A stretch of DNA of 64,000 nucleotides from positions 1-64,000 of the forward strand of contig QWJG01000002.1 in NCBI GenBank assembly GCA_009391845.1. The letters run 5' to 3'. The position numbers and the translations under genes are program-made. This stretch comes from Chloroflexota bacterium. Lineage in GTDB: Bacteria; Chloroflexota; Dehalococcoidia; UBA2979. Below the pieces are notes generated by a model that saw nothing but the letters and a program-made list of their open reading frames with translations, was not told the origin of the DNA and made no database searches. Positions 8,712-17,806 of this stretch are shown piece after piece (position 1 is the stretch's first letter; the number at the start of each line of letters is the position of its first letter).

Positions 8712-9770
8712 ATGCCGATCATTCAGGCCGACGCGCTGCGCGGCTTCATCACCGACATCTTCGCCGCCACCGGCGCCTCCCGGGAGGAGGCGGCGATCGT
8801 GGGCAACCACCTGGTCGAGGCCAACCTGATGGGCCACGACTCGCACGGCATCGTGCGCACGCTCGGCTACATCACCCAGACGAAGGACGGCGGCCTCGTA
8901 CCCGCCGCGAAGATCGAGGTGATCGGCGGCAAGGGCGCCGCGGCAGTCGTCGACGTGAACTGGAACTTCGGCCAGGTCGGCGCGACGCGCGCGATGGAGA
9001 TCGCGATCGAGCGCGCCCGCGAGCACGGCATCGGCGCGGCCGTCTGCCGCAACTGTGGCCACATCGGCCGCGTCGGCGCTTACGGCCAGATGGCGGCGGC
9101 GCAGGGCATGATCGGTATCGCCTGCGTGAACAACCCGGGCACCGAGGGCCTTGTCGCCCCGTTCGGCGGGATGAAGGGCCGGATGGGGACCAACCCCTTC
9201 ACCTTCGTGATCCCGACCGACAACCCGGACGAGCCATTCGTGCTCGACTTCGCCACCTCCGTCGCCGCCGAGGGCAAGGTGCGGGTCGCGAGGAACAAGG
9301 GCGTCGAGATGCCGCCCGGCTACCTCCTCGACAGCGCCGGTAACGAGACGACGAACCCGGCCGACCTCTACCAGAACGAGTCCGGTGAGCACGGCGCGCT
9401 GCTGCCGTTCGGCGGCGTCGTCGGCTACAAGGCCTATGGCCTCGCAATGGCGGTCGAGGCGCTGTCCGGCGCGCTCTCCGGCTCCGGCACCGCTGGCGGC
9501 GACGGCGCTGGCGGCAACGGCGTGTTCATGATGGCGCTCGACATCTCCGCCTTCACGGAGCGCGGCGAGTTCGACGAGATGTTCGGCGGCCTCGACCAGC
9601 ACGTGAAGAAGGCCCCGGTGCAGCCCGGCCGCGAGGTAATCACGCCCGGTGTGCCGGAGCGGCGCCGGATGGCGCAACGACTGGCGGACGGGATCGACGT
9701 GGACGAGGAGACCTGGCGCCAGGTCTGCGAAGCGGCCTCGATGGTTGGCGTGGCGGCGCTCGCGGTCTAG
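8712..9770 (+). CDS. Ldh-family (malate/L-lactate/ureidoglycolate-type) dehydrogenase
   Basis: NAD(P)-dependent oxidoreductase of the LDH2/malate dehydrogenase-like family, unrelated to Rossmann-fold LDH. The 352-aa protein has the family hallmark GHDSHGIVR near residues 40-48 (catalytic His region), NCGHIGRVGAYG near 117-128, and PFGGMKGRMGTNPFTFVIPT near 153-172. A strong AGGAGG precedes the ATG. It directly follows the HpcH/HpaI aldolase. A 2-oxoacid reductase partnered to a pyruvate aldolase is plausible, but the substrate cannot be read from sequence. Its end lies seven bases from the converging methylase stop. Confidence 0.85.
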   Translation: MPIIQADALRGFITDIFAATGASREEAAIVGNHLVEANLMGHDSHGIVRTLGYITQTKDGGLVPAAKIEVIGGKGAAAVVDVNWNFGQVGATRAMEIAIERAREHGIGAAVCRNCGHIGRVGAYGQMAAAQGMIGIACVNNPGTEGLVAPFGGMKGRMGTNPFTFVIPTDNPDEPFVLDFATSVAAEGKVRVARNKGVEMPPGYLLDSAGNETTNPADLYQNESGEHGALLPFGGVVGYKAYGLAMAVEALSGALSGSGTAGGDGAGGNGVFMMALDISAFTERGEFDEMFGGLDQHVKKAPVQPGREVITPGVPERRRMAQRLADGIDVDEETWRQVCEAASMVGVAALAV

Positions 9771-9777
9771 CCGCGAG

Positions 9778-10680
9778 CTAGCGGGCGGTCTCGATCGAGT
9801 CGATGCGCCCGCGGCGCGTGTAGTCGTTGGTCACGACGAGTTCGTCGATTGCGCCACGACGATCGCCCTTCGAGTTGATCGCGCGCCGGGCCGGCGTGCG
9901 TTCGACGCGGTAGCGACCCGCCTCGTAGGCCCCGACGACCCACTCGTGGGGTGAGTTGGACACCATCGCGGCGACGCCGCGATCGCTCAGCTTGTCGACG
10001 CACCAGCGCAGGCGGAGCTGCTCGGGGCGGCCGAACGAACCCTCCGTGTAGGCGGTGAAATTCGCGGTCTCGGAGAGCGGGTGAAACGGCGGATCGAGGT
10101 AGACGAAGTCGCCCGCGCGCGCCTCGGCGCAGGCCGTCTCGAAGTCGCCGTGCGTGATCTCCGCGTGCTGCAACGCCGCCGAGGCCGCGGTGAGGTTGTC
10201 GCGATCGAGGATGTTCGGCTTCTGGTAGCGGCCGTGCGGCACGTTGAAGCGCCCCTGACGGTTCACGCGATAGAGCCCGTTGAAGCACGTCTTGTTCAGG
10301 AAAATCAGCCGCGCCGCGACCTCGACGGGTGCGCCGCGCTGTTCGTCACGGACGGCGTAGTAGTTCGCCGCGCGCGCCTCGGCATCGCCTTCCAGGTAGT
10401 TGGCGGCGAGCACCTCGAGGCGTGCGACCAACTCATCGAGGTGGTCGCGCACGACGGTGTAGGCGGTGACGAGTTCGTGGTTCATGTCGTTGAGCACGGC
10501 GCGGCGGGGGGCGAGATCCGGATCCGCGGCGAGCGCGAAGAAGAGCGCGCCGCCGCCCATGAATGGCTCGTAGTAGGTGTCGATCGACCTCGGAGCGCGT
10601 TCGAGGAGGGCGGGGAGCAACTGCGTCTTGCCGCCCGCCCATTTCAGGAAGGGGCGCGCGCGCGGCTGGTCAACGGGCAC
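9778..10680 (-). CDS. D12-class adenine-specific DNA methyltransferase (Dam-like)
   Basis: N6-adenine DNA methylase of the MethyltransfD12 group. From the GTG at 10680 the protein has 300 aa with the SAM motif FLKWAGGKTQLLPAL near the start, YYEPFMGGGALFFAL, the target-binding NKTCFNGLYRVNRQGRFNVP segment, and catalytic motif IV as DPPF (FVYLDPPFHPLSETANF). The frame stays open far upstream with an ATG at 10830 (350 aa). A TACAAT -10 box at 10765-10770 lies downstream of that ATG, so I prefer the shorter form. No restriction enzyme gene is adjacent, so this looks like an orphan methylase. Confidence 0.85.
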   Translation of the reverse strand: MPVDQPRARPFLKWAGGKTQLLPALLERAPRSIDTYYEPFMGGGALFFALAADPDLAPRRAVLNDMNHELVTAYTVVRDHLDELVARLEVLAANYLEGDAEARAANYYAVRDEQRGAPVEVAARLIFLNKTCFNGLYRVNRQGRFNVPHGRYQKPNILDRDNLTAASAALQHAEITHGDFETACAEARAGDFVYLDPPFHPLSETANFTAYTEGSFGRPEQLRLRWCVDKLSDRGVAAMVSNSPHEWVVGAYEAGRYRVERTPARRAINSKGDRRGAIDELVVTNDYTRRGRIDSIETAR

Positions 10681-10764
10681 GGCGGGCGCGGCGATCTCCG
10701 GGTCGGCGGCAACGAGCGTAGTAATGGCGAAACCCCGGCGACCGGGGAGGTGGCCGCTGGCCGA

Positions 10765-10770
10765 ATTGTA
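10765..10770 (-). promoter_or_regulatory. -10 box of the adenine methylase gene
   Basis: On the minus strand the sequence reads TACAAT (five of six to consensus) about 85 bases before the GTG start at 10680. No clear -35 box is seen. Its position argues against the upstream ATG at 10830 as the true start. Confidence 0.35.
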
Positions 10771-10830
10771 GCGGGCGACCCGAAACGGCGCGAGGAAGGT
10801 GACACGATCTGCATAATGCGTCGCCTTCAT

Positions 10831-10867
10831 GACACATGGACGCAACATATGCGACACGTGGACGCAA
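10831..10867 (+). repeat. Tandem 15-bp repeat upstream of amt
   Basis: GACACATGGACGCAA (10831-10845) and GACACGTGGACGCAA (10853-10867) differ at one base and are spaced 22 bp start to start, about two helical turns. They sit about 100 bp before the amt start in the divergent region with the DNA methylase. The layout suits an operator bound by two dimers, for example a nitrogen regulator, but I cannot assign the protein. Confidence 0.55.
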
Positions 10868-10965
10868 TCCGCACGTGATTGATTCGTCACGTCCTCGTAA
10901 CGGAGGGCAGATCGCGCCACCACCGGCTCCCGCCGGGCGAACGTGCCGCGATGGGAGGGAGACCT

Positions 10966-12186
10966 ATGGACTCTGGTTCTACGGCCTGGATCCTGACCAG
11001 CGCTGCACTCGTGCTGTTCATGATACCCGGGCTCGCGTTGTTCTACGGCGGCATGGTCCGCAACAAGAACGTGCTCGCGATGCTGATGAAAAACTACGTC
11101 GCGATGGGGATCGTCACCATCACCTGGATCACCGTCGGCTTCTCGCTTGCATTCAGCGGCGATGTCGGCGGCGGTCTGATCGGCGACCTCAAACTCTGGG
11201 GCGTCCGTGACCTCGGTCTCGGCAACGAGCAGTTCGGGTACGAAATCCCTGACCTGCTCTTTATGGCGTTCCAGATGATGTTCGCCATCATCACACCAGC
11301 CCTGATCGCGGGTGCGATCGCCGAGCGCATGAAGTTCACGGCCTGGGTCGTCTTCGTCGCGATCTGGTCGATCGTTGTCTACGCGCCGATGGCCCACTGG
11401 GTCTGGGGCGGTGGATTCATTGCGACGGACGTGAAGGCGATCGACTTCGCCGGCGGCCTCGTCGTGCACATCAACGCTGGTGTGGCGGCGCTGGTGCTGG
11501 TGCTGGTGTTGGGACCGCGTGCCGGCTTCCGACGTGACGTGATCCGGCCGCACTCGCTGCCGCTCACGATCCTCGGCGCCGGGATCCTCTGGTTCGGGTG
11601 GTTCGGCTTCAACGCCGGATCCGCGCTCGCCGCCAACGGCGCGGCGGCCAACGCATTCGTCACGACGCAAGTCGCGGCGGCTGTCGCGGCCACGACCTGG
11701 ACGATCGTCGAGGGCATTAAGCACGGGAAGCCAACGACCCTCGGTTTTGTGTCGGGTGCGGTGGCTGGCCTGGTGGCGATCACCCCGGCGGCGGGATTCG
11801 TATCACCGTTGTCGGCGGTGGTGATCGGCATCGCAGCCGGTTCGATCTGCTTCTACGCGCTGCAGCTCAAGTTCCGGTTCAACTTCGATGACTCGCTTGA
11901 TGTGATCGCCGTTCACCTGGTCGGCGGGATCATCGGCGCACTGCTGCTTGGGTTCCTCGCGGAGGCGCGGATCGGTGGCGTGGACGGAGCCTTCTTCGGG
12001 AACGCGAGGCAGGTCTGGAACCAGTTCCTCTCGGTGGTGATCGCCATCGTCTTCTCCGGTGTGGTCTCCTTCATTCTGGCGAAGGCAATCGACATGACGA
12101 TCGGGCTACGGGTGAGCGAGGATGACGAGCGCCAGGGCCTCGATCTCTCGCTCCACGAAGAGCAGGGCTACATCCTCGCGGACTAG
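10966..12186 (+). CDS. amt: Ammonium transporter (Amt family)
   Basis: Inner-membrane ammonium channel of 406 aa with about eleven transmembrane helices and no separate signal peptide. Signatures include PGLALFYGGMVRNKNVL (~24-40), VYAPMAHWVWGGG (~137-149), the first pore His region DFAGGLVVHINAG (~157-169), and HLVGGIIGALLLG in the second half (second pore His). GGGAGGGA lies before the ATG. It heads an operon with glnK 21 bp downstream and glnD beyond, the classical set in which GlnK binds and blocks Amt when nitrogen is plentiful. Confidence 0.95.
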   Translation: MDSGSTAWILTSAALVLFMIPGLALFYGGMVRNKNVLAMLMKNYVAMGIVTITWITVGFSLAFSGDVGGGLIGDLKLWGVRDLGLGNEQFGYEIPDLLFMAFQMMFAIITPALIAGAIAERMKFTAWVVFVAIWSIVVYAPMAHWVWGGGFIATDVKAIDFAGGLVVHINAGVAALVLVLVLGPRAGFRRDVIRPHSLPLTILGAGILWFGWFGFNAGSALAANGAAANAFVTTQVAAAVAATTWTIVEGIKHGKPTTLGFVSGAVAGLVAITPAAGFVSPLSAVVIGIAAGSICFYALQLKFRFNFDDSLDVIAVHLVGGIIGALLLGFLAEARIGGVDGAFFGNARQVWNQFLSVVIAIVFSGVVSFILAKAIDMTIGLRVSEDDERQGLDLSLHEEQGYILAD

Positions 12187-12546
<360 letters not shown>

Positions 12547-12583
12547 TCCGGCCGCTTGATGAGAAGGTGAGGCGCGAGCGTCG

Positions 12584-14932
12584 ATGGTGACTACACACCC
12601 GGCGCTCGCGTCGTTTCTCGCTGAGCAGGCGATCGTCACCCCGGCCTCGGTCAGCGAAGCTGGCGTCGATCGCTGCGAGCGGGCGGCGAGCGCCCTCGAT
12701 TCCGCGCTCCGCGCGCTGGCTGCCGAGGGTAGCGACGGCACCTCGGGTGCCGCGGGGTTCGCGGTGGTCGCGGTCGGCGGCTACGGGCGGCGCGAGCAGT
12801 GCCGGCACTCGGACGTCGACGTGATGCTGCTGGTGCGGCCGGGACAGGCCGAGGCGGCGACACACCTCCTCTACCCGCTCTGGGACGCTGGACTCAAGGT
12901 CGGCCACTCAGTACGGACGCTCGACGAGATCGCGATCGCGGCCGACAACTTCGAGACGTTTACCGCGCTCCTCGATGCGCGGCTCGTCGCGGGTGACGGC
13001 GAGCTGTTCGGCCAGCTAGAACGGACGATCGCGCGTCTGGCGCGTTCGCGGCGACAACTGCTGCTGGATGGGCTGCGCGAGCGCCATGTGGCGCTGCAGC
13101 GCGGCGAGCCGTGGCAGCGTCAGGCGACCGATCTGAAGACGGGGCGCGGCGGGCTCCGCCACCTGCAACTGGTGCACTGGCTCGCCCGCGCCAGGCAACG
13201 CGCCGATGGCACCTCAGGGGCGACGATTCCGGCAGAGTTGGAGGCTGCGCACGTGCGGCTGCTGGCGACGCGCCAGGCGGTGCACGCGCTGGTGGAGCGC
13301 CCGAGCGATCGGTTCCGCGACGATCTGGCACCGCGGATCGCGGAGTGGCTCGGCGAGGAGACGATGGTGAGCGCGCGTGCGCTGTACCTCGGGATGCGTG
13401 AGATCGATCGCGTGGCGGCGGACACGTTCGCCTCGACCGCGCAGTCGCGGCGCTGGTGGAAACTCTGGGGGCGATCCGAGGCGGGCATGGACCGCCCGGC
13501 CGAGGGGCCGCGATCGGACCTCGAGGCGCTGCGCAGGGCGTTGCGCCGCGTCGACGACGATGCCGCGCCGCTGGGCCTCGATCCGTTGCCGCGGGCGGAC
13601 TGGTTGGATCGGCTACTGCCGGAGTGGGAGAAGCTGCGCGCGCGGCGGCACATCGCGCCGTTCCACACACACCCGGTCGACACGCACCTGCTCCGCACGG
13701 TGGCCGAGACGGCCTACATCGCGCGACACGATGACGACGATCGATCCGGAACGGTGGCCGTGGCGGCCGAACTGGACGATCTGGATGAGCTGCTGCTCGC
13801 GGCGTTCCTGCATGACATCGGCAAGGGACGCGAGGAGGAGCACTCGACGGCGGGTGCGGTGATCGCGGAGCGATTCTGCGCGCGCGCGGGGCTGGAAGCG
13901 GCAGCGACGCAACGGCTGGTGACCGTCGTGCGACAACACCTGTTGCTGCCCTCGGTGGCGACGCGCCGCGACATCGCCGACACGCGGGTGATCGGGGAGG
14001 TGGCGGAGGCGGTGAAGACGCCGCGCACGCTGCGGCTGCTGTATCTCGTATCGATCGCCGATTCACGCGCGACGGGGCCGGACGTATGGAGCGCGTGGAA
14101 AGCCAAACTGATGCGCTCGCTGTATGTGCGGGTGATGACGGTGCTGCTCGATGGAGAGGTGGGGCCGCTCGACACGCGGCGCAGCCTGGAGCGCGCACAG
14201 ACGGAGCTGGCGAGCCGCTTCAGCGCCGAGCAGGTCGCCGCGCACGCGGAGCGACTGGAGCCGGGCTACCTGCTCAGCACGCCGCCGGCGACGATCGGCG
14301 ATCACATCGAACTGGCGAACGAGGCCGTCGCCGGGGGCGTCGGGATCCGACGCGACCGGCTCGAGGGCATGGACCGCCTGACGGTCCTCTGCCGCGATCG
14401 ACCGGGGCTGCTGCAGTCGCTGACCGGGACGCTCGCGGCGCACCAGGCAAACGTGCTGGGCGGCGTCGCCTACACCCGCAACGACGGGATCGCGATCGAG
14501 GTCTGGCACGTCGGCGACGCGCTGGGCCACGAGATCGATGACCGCCGCTGGGCGCGGATCCTGGAGGCGGTACCGGCGGCGCTGACGGGCGCGTACCCGC
14601 TGGAGCAGCGACTGGAGCAGGTGCGACAGATGTACCCGACACCGCCGGCGCTGATCGCGCCGACGGCGCACGTCGACAACTCGGCGTCCGACGCCTACTC
14701 CGTCCTCGAGGTGACCGCGCAGGACCGGCCCGGCCTGCTCCACGCGATCGCGCGTGAGTTGCACGAACTGGGGATCGACATCCACCTCGCGAAGGTCGAC
14801 ACGCTCGGTCCGGAGGTGTTCGACGCGTTCTACATCCAGCGCGAGAACGGCCGACGGATCGAAGATCCGGACGAGATCGAGCGCCTGGAAACGCACGTGC
14901 TCGACGCGATCCGCGCGCTGGAACCGCGGTGA
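12584..14932 (+). CDS. glnD: [Protein-PII] uridylyltransferase / uridylyl-removing enzyme
   Basis: Bifunctional nitrogen sensor that adds UMP to PII when glutamine is low and removes it when high. At 782 aa it is about 100 residues shorter than the E. coli enzyme. The nucleotidyltransferase core is intact (VGGYGRREQCRHSDVDVML, ~64-82; GG-x-GR-x-E and DVD metal ligands). The HD hydrolase domain follows (HPVDTHLLRTVAE; FLHDIGKGREEEHS, ~408-421). Two C-terminal ACT domains bind glutamine (LTVLCRDRPGLLQSL, ~600; VLEVTAQDRPGLLHAI, ~705). Third gene of the amt-glnK operon, it ends in a four-base GTGA overlap with the next gene. Confidence 0.92.
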   Translation: MVTTHPALASFLAEQAIVTPASVSEAGVDRCERAASALDSALRALAAEGSDGTSGAAGFAVVAVGGYGRREQCRHSDVDVMLLVRPGQAEAATHLLYPLWDAGLKVGHSVRTLDEIAIAADNFETFTALLDARLVAGDGELFGQLERTIARLARSRRQLLLDGLRERHVALQRGEPWQRQATDLKTGRGGLRHLQLVHWLARARQRADGTSGATIPAELEAAHVRLLATRQAVHALVERPSDRFRDDLAPRIAEWLGEETMVSARALYLGMREIDRVAADTFASTAQSRRWWKLWGRSEAGMDRPAEGPRSDLEALRRALRRVDDDAAPLGLDPLPRADWLDRLLPEWEKLRARRHIAPFHTHPVDTHLLRTVAETAYIARHDDDDRSGTVAVAAELDDLDELLLAAFLHDIGKGREEEHSTAGAVIAERFCARAGLEAAATQRLVTVVRQHLLLPSVATRRDIADTRVIGEVAEAVKTPRTLRLLYLVSIADSRATGPDVWSAWKAKLMRSLYVRVMTVLLDGEVGPLDTRRSLERAQTELASRFSAEQVAAHAERLEPGYLLSTPPATIGDHIELANEAVAGGVGIRRDRLEGMDRLTVLCRDRPGLLQSLTGTLAAHQANVLGGVAYTRNDGIAIEVWHVGDALGHEIDDRRWARILEAVPAALTGAYPLEQRLEQVRQMYPTPPALIAPTAHVDNSASDAYSVLEVTAQDRPGLLHAIARELHELGIDIHLAKVDTLGPEVFDAFYIQRENGRRIEDPDEIERLETHVLDAIRALEPR

Positions 14933-15774
14933 ACCAGCAGCACGCCGAACCGCCGCTGCTCCCCGCACAGCCCTCGATTGTCGCGATTGACCTCGATGGG
15001 ACCGCGCTCGACTCCGGCGGCGTGCTGCGCGAACGGACGCGACGCGCGATCGAAGCGCTGATCGCGCGGGGCATCCCGGTCGCGATCGCGACGGCGAGGC
15101 CGGCGCGCGGGGTGCACAAGCTGCTTGGCCCGGAGTTGTTCGAGACGCTCGACCTCGTGCACGTCGACGGCGCGGTGATCGATCACCGGCGGAGCGACAC
15201 GCAGCACCTCCACCCACTGCCCGAAGGCGCGGGCGCGGTGATCGCGGCGGCCGCGGCTCGCGAGCTACCGGGCGCAGCGGTGGTGATAGAGCTCGAGGGG
15301 TGGGAGTTTGGCGCCGATCACTCGCTCACGCCGGAGCAGCTCTGGGAGTACAACAGCGCCACTCCGGAGATGGTGTTGCCCTCGGCGGCGGCACTCGAGC
15401 GCACGCCGGTCAAGATCGCGATCAACGGCCTCGACGCGTCGGTCGACCAGCTCGCGAGCGTGCTCGCCGCCGAACTGGGCGACGAGGTGCGCTTGCTCCC
15501 GCACCGCGTCGGCACCTTCCTCTCCGTCGTCGCGCCCGGCGTCGGCAAGCGCAGTGGCATCGCCCGGCTACTGGGCGACGACCCCGAGGCCTGGCGCAAC
15601 GCGATCGCCTTCGGCGACGACTACAGCGACATCGAACTCCTCGCGGGCGTCGGCTACGGCTTCGCGATGGCGAACGCCGCGCCCGAGGTCAGCGCGGCCG
15701 CTCGTCTCGGTGCGCCCTCGAACGACGCCGACGGTGTCGCGGTCATCCTCGAGCGGTTGCTGGGCGGCCGCTAG
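14929..15774 (+). CDS. Cof-type HAD-IIB sugar/nucleotide phosphatase
   Basis: A 281-aa HAD phosphatase of the Cof/IIB class with the large alpha/beta cap between motifs II and III. Motif I is VAIDLDGTALDS (nucleophile Asp and general acid Asp both present), motif II TARPARG, motif III the Lys in KRSGIARLLG, and motif IV FGDDYSDIELL. The GTG start overlaps the glnD stop by four bases, so it is co-transcribed with the nitrogen operon. No link to nitrogen metabolism is evident. Its TAG stop overlaps the NUDIX stop on the minus strand in a CTAG. Confidence 0.85.
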   Translation: MNQQHAEPPLLPAQPSIVAIDLDGTALDSGGVLRERTRRAIEALIARGIPVAIATARPARGVHKLLGPELFETLDLVHVDGAVIDHRRSDTQHLHPLPEGAGAVIAAAAARELPGAAVVIELEGWEFGADHSLTPEQLWEYNSATPEMVLPSAAALERTPVKIAINGLDASVDQLASVLAAELGDEVRLLPHRVGTFLSVVAPGVGKRSGIARLLGDDPEAWRNAIAFGDDYSDIELLAGVGYGFAMANAAPEVSAAARLGAPSNDADGVAVILERLLGGR

Positions 15775-16214
15775 CGTTCGACCCAGTGCTGGACGCGATC
15801 GGCCAGTCCATCGGGGTAAAGCGTGTAGGCACCGGCGAACACTTCCGAGAGGGGGAGCCAGCGCGCGTCGAGGGGCTCGCCATTCGCCTCCGCGCCGGCG
15901 ATCGGGGAAAGGTCGACCGGCTCGGTGCCTGGGGGCCAGCGCACGACGAACTCGAACATGATCTGGTGCCCGGGCTCGCCATCGAGCTCGAAGATGTTCT
16001 CCGATACGGCCAGGCGGTCGACCAGTTCGACGGCGCGTCCAAGCTCCTCGTGGATCTCGCGATACAGGGCGTCGACGGCGCGCTCTCCGAAGTCGATCCC
16101 TCCGCCGAGCGGGCGGTAATAGGTCCCGCGCGGGTGCTCATAGCGCGCGGCGAGGAGGTGATCGCGCCAGAGGAGGACCGCCAGGGCGGTGGGTCGAATG
16201 TAGGGCCTCGGCAC
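15771..16214 (-). CDS. NUDIX hydrolase
   Basis: A 147-aa hydrolase of nucleoside diphosphate-linked compounds. The Nudix box is complete: GGGIDFGERAVDALYREIHEELG matches G-x5-E-x7-REUxEExGU and lies near residues 38-60. The N-terminus is PRPYIRPTALAVLLWRDHLLAARYE. I chose the GTG at 16214 because GGAGG lies five bases upstream; the open frame continues much further only as antisense to ccr. The substrate is unknown; the relaxed RPTALAVL form resembles small ADP-ribose or mutT-like members. Confidence 0.85.
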   Translation of the reverse strand: MPRPYIRPTALAVLLWRDHLLAARYEHPRGTYYRPLGGGIDFGERAVDALYREIHEELGRAVELVDRLAVSENIFELDGEPGHQIMFEFVVRWPPGTEPVDLSPIAGAEANGEPLDARWLPLSEVFAGAYTLYPDGLADRVQHWVER

Positions 16215-16300
16215 GACGTCCTCCGGCGCGCGCCGCTGCGCGACGGCGCGAAATCGAACGTATTGGCGGCGGTCGGCTAGGATACGCGCAGCAGGCAGCC

Positions 16301-16324
16301 CGGGTTCGCCGATGCTTGAACCCG
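16301..16324 (+). promoter_or_regulatory. Inverted repeat upstream of ccr
   Basis: A perfect 7-bp inverted repeat (CGGGTTC / GAACCCG) with a 10-base spacer lies 35 bases before the ccr start. It could be a 5'-leader hairpin or a repressor operator. No clear promoter boxes are visible around it. Confidence 0.3.
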
Positions 16325-16358
16325 TTCGACTCCAGCGACGAGAGCAGAGGACTCCCCC

Positions 16359-17612
16359 GTGACCACCGAGAAAGAGATTTACGCCCTCGGCGAAACGCCA
16401 CCGTTGGGTTATGTCCCGGCGAAGATGCATGCCTCGCTGATCCGCCCCGAGCGGTTTGGCGAGCCGAAGCAGGCCTTCGAGATCGAGCAGGTCGACGTCC
16501 CGAAGCCCGGCCCGAGGCAGGTGCTGGTCTGGGTGATGGCTGCCGGCGTGAACTACAACAACGTGTGGGCCGCCCTCGGCACCCCGGTCGACGTGATCGG
16601 CGCGCGCCAGCGCAAGGGTGCCGAAGAGGCCTTCCACATCGGCGGCTCTGACGCCTCGGGGATCGTCTGGGCAACCGGCGACGAGGTTGAGAACGTCAAG
16701 GTCGGCGACCGCGTCGTCCTCTCCTGTGGGATGTGGGACGAGAACGCCGAGGACATCAAGGCCGGCGCCGACCCGATGACCTCCGCCAGCAACAAGATCT
16801 GGGGCTACGAGGAGAACTGGGGCTCCTTTGCCCAGTTCGCGCTCGTAGACCACTACCAGGTGCACGAGAAGCCGGCACAGCTCTCCTGGGAGGCCTCCGC
16901 CGCCTACATGCTCGTCGGCGCCACGGCCTACCGGCAGCTCATGGGCTGGCCACCACACATCGTCAATGAGGGCGATCCGGTGTTGGTCTGGGGCGGCACC
17001 GGTGGTCTGGGATCGATGGCGATCCAAATCGTGAAGGCGCGCGGCGGTATTCCGATCGCCGTCGTCTCGAGTCAGGACAAGTTCGAGTTCTGCCTGCAGC
17101 TCGGGGCGAAGGGCGTGATCAACCGCAAGGACTTCGACCACTGGGGTCGCCTCCCGGACGTCGATGACGCTGACGCCTTCGGCGAGTGGATGAAGGGCGC
17201 ACGCGCGTTCGGCGCGAAGTTCTGGGAAGTCCTGGGCGAGCGCAAGGCGCCGAAGATCGTCTTCGAGCACCCGGGTGAGGCGACGATCCCGACCTCGATC
17301 TTCCTCGCGGACAACAACGGCATGGTCGTGATCTGCGCCGGCACCAGTGGCTACAACGCCGATGTCGACCTGCGGTACCTCTGGATGCGCCAGAAGCGCC
17401 TCCAGGGCTCGCACTTCGCCAACACCGAGCAGTGCAAGGCGTTCAACCAGATGATTATCGACGGCGAGGTCGACCCGGCCTTGTCCCGGGTGTTCCCGCT
17501 CGCAGAGGTCGGTGATGCGCACCAGCTCATGTACGAGAACGCGCACCCGCCGGGAAACATGTCGATCCTCGTGAACGCGACCGAGGAAGGCCACACCGAC
17601 ATCGCGATCTAG
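16359..17612 (+). CDS. ccr: Crotonyl-CoA carboxylase/reductase
   Basis: NADPH-dependent enzyme that reductively carboxylates crotonyl-CoA to ethylmalonyl-CoA, the signature step of the ethylmalonyl-CoA pathway for acetate assimilation or of extender-unit supply. The 417-aa MDR-fold protein has the CCR-specific segments NYNNVW (~65-70), [15 protein letters not shown] (~146-160), the nucleotide loop [13 protein letters not shown] (~211-223) and [15 protein letters not shown] (~344-358). The Asn, Glu and His in these places correspond to the CO2-binding residues described for Kitasatospora CCR. No ethylmalonyl-CoA mutase or epimerase is adjacent. A strong terminator follows the gene. Other acyl-CoA substrates are possible. 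Confidence 0.9.
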   Translation: MTTEKEIYALGETPPLGYVPAKMHASLIRPERFGEPKQAFEIEQVDVPKPGPRQVLVWVMAAGVNYNNVWAALGTPVDVIGARQRKGAEEAFHIGGSDASGIVWATGDEVENVKVGDRVVLSCGMWDENAEDIKAGADPMTSASNKIWGYEENWGSFAQFALVDHYQVHEKPAQLSWEASAAYMLVGATAYRQLMGWPPHIVNEGDPVLVWGGTGGLGSMAIQIVKARGGIPIAVVSSQDKFEFCLQLGAKGVINRKDFDHWGRLPDVDDADAFGEWMKGARAFGAKFWEVLGERKAPKIVFEHPGEATIPTSIFLADNNGMVVICAGTSGYNADVDLRYLWMRQKRLQGSHFANTEQCKAFNQMIIDGEVDPALSRVFPLAEVGDAHQLMYENAHPPGNMSILVNATEEGHTDIAI

Positions 17613-17637
17613 GTGAGGTGTTCCAGCCGACTGAACG

Positions 17638-17667
17638 ACAGAGGCGGCGCAACTGCGCCGCCTCTGT
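17638..17667 (+). terminator. Intrinsic terminator after ccr
   Basis: A perfect 14-bp inverted repeat (ACAGAGGCGGCGCA / TGCGCCGCCTCTGT) with almost no loop starts 26 bases past the ccr stop and is followed by TCGTCT. Because it is symmetrical it may also stop transcription from the converging gene. Confidence 0.75.
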
Positions 17668-17692
17668 TCGTCTAGTCGTCGGATCGTTCAGC

Positions 17693-17806
17693 TACTGGTA
17701 GATGACGTAGTCCACGTCACTACTGGTAGATGACGTAGTCCACGTCCCGTTACTGGTAGATGACGTAGTCCACGTCCCGTTACTGGTAGATGACGTAGTC
17801 CACGTC
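17693..17806 (-). repeat. Four tandem copies of a 26-bp gene end
   Basis: The sequence TACTGGTAGATGACGTAGTCCACGTC occurs at 17693-17718, 17721-17746, 17751-17776 and 17781-17806 (plus-strand view; spacings 28, 30, 30). The last copy is the 3' end of the secreted-protein gene, encoding DVDYVIYQ; the final T of its TAA lies within the repeat. The other three lie beyond the stop codon. The 30-bp period keeps frame, so each copy repeats the same peptide and stop. Each copy contains GACGT-5 nt-ACGTC dyad symmetry. Confidence 0.9.

Noticed and set aside
9778..11724. A 648-residue open frame on the minus strand
   Set aside because: Only its last ~300 residues look like a protein (the adenine methylase). 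The rest is antisense to amt, with an Arg/Asp/His-rich composition typical of shadow frames in high-GC DNA.
15771..17594. A 607-residue open frame on the minus strand
   Set aside because: Only the last 147 residues are a NUDIX protein with its own ribosome site. The upstream part is antisense to ccr.
17693..17806. CRISPR-like regular repeats
   Set aside because: Spacers are only 2-4 bp and the unit is coding sequence. This is a tandem duplication, not an array.
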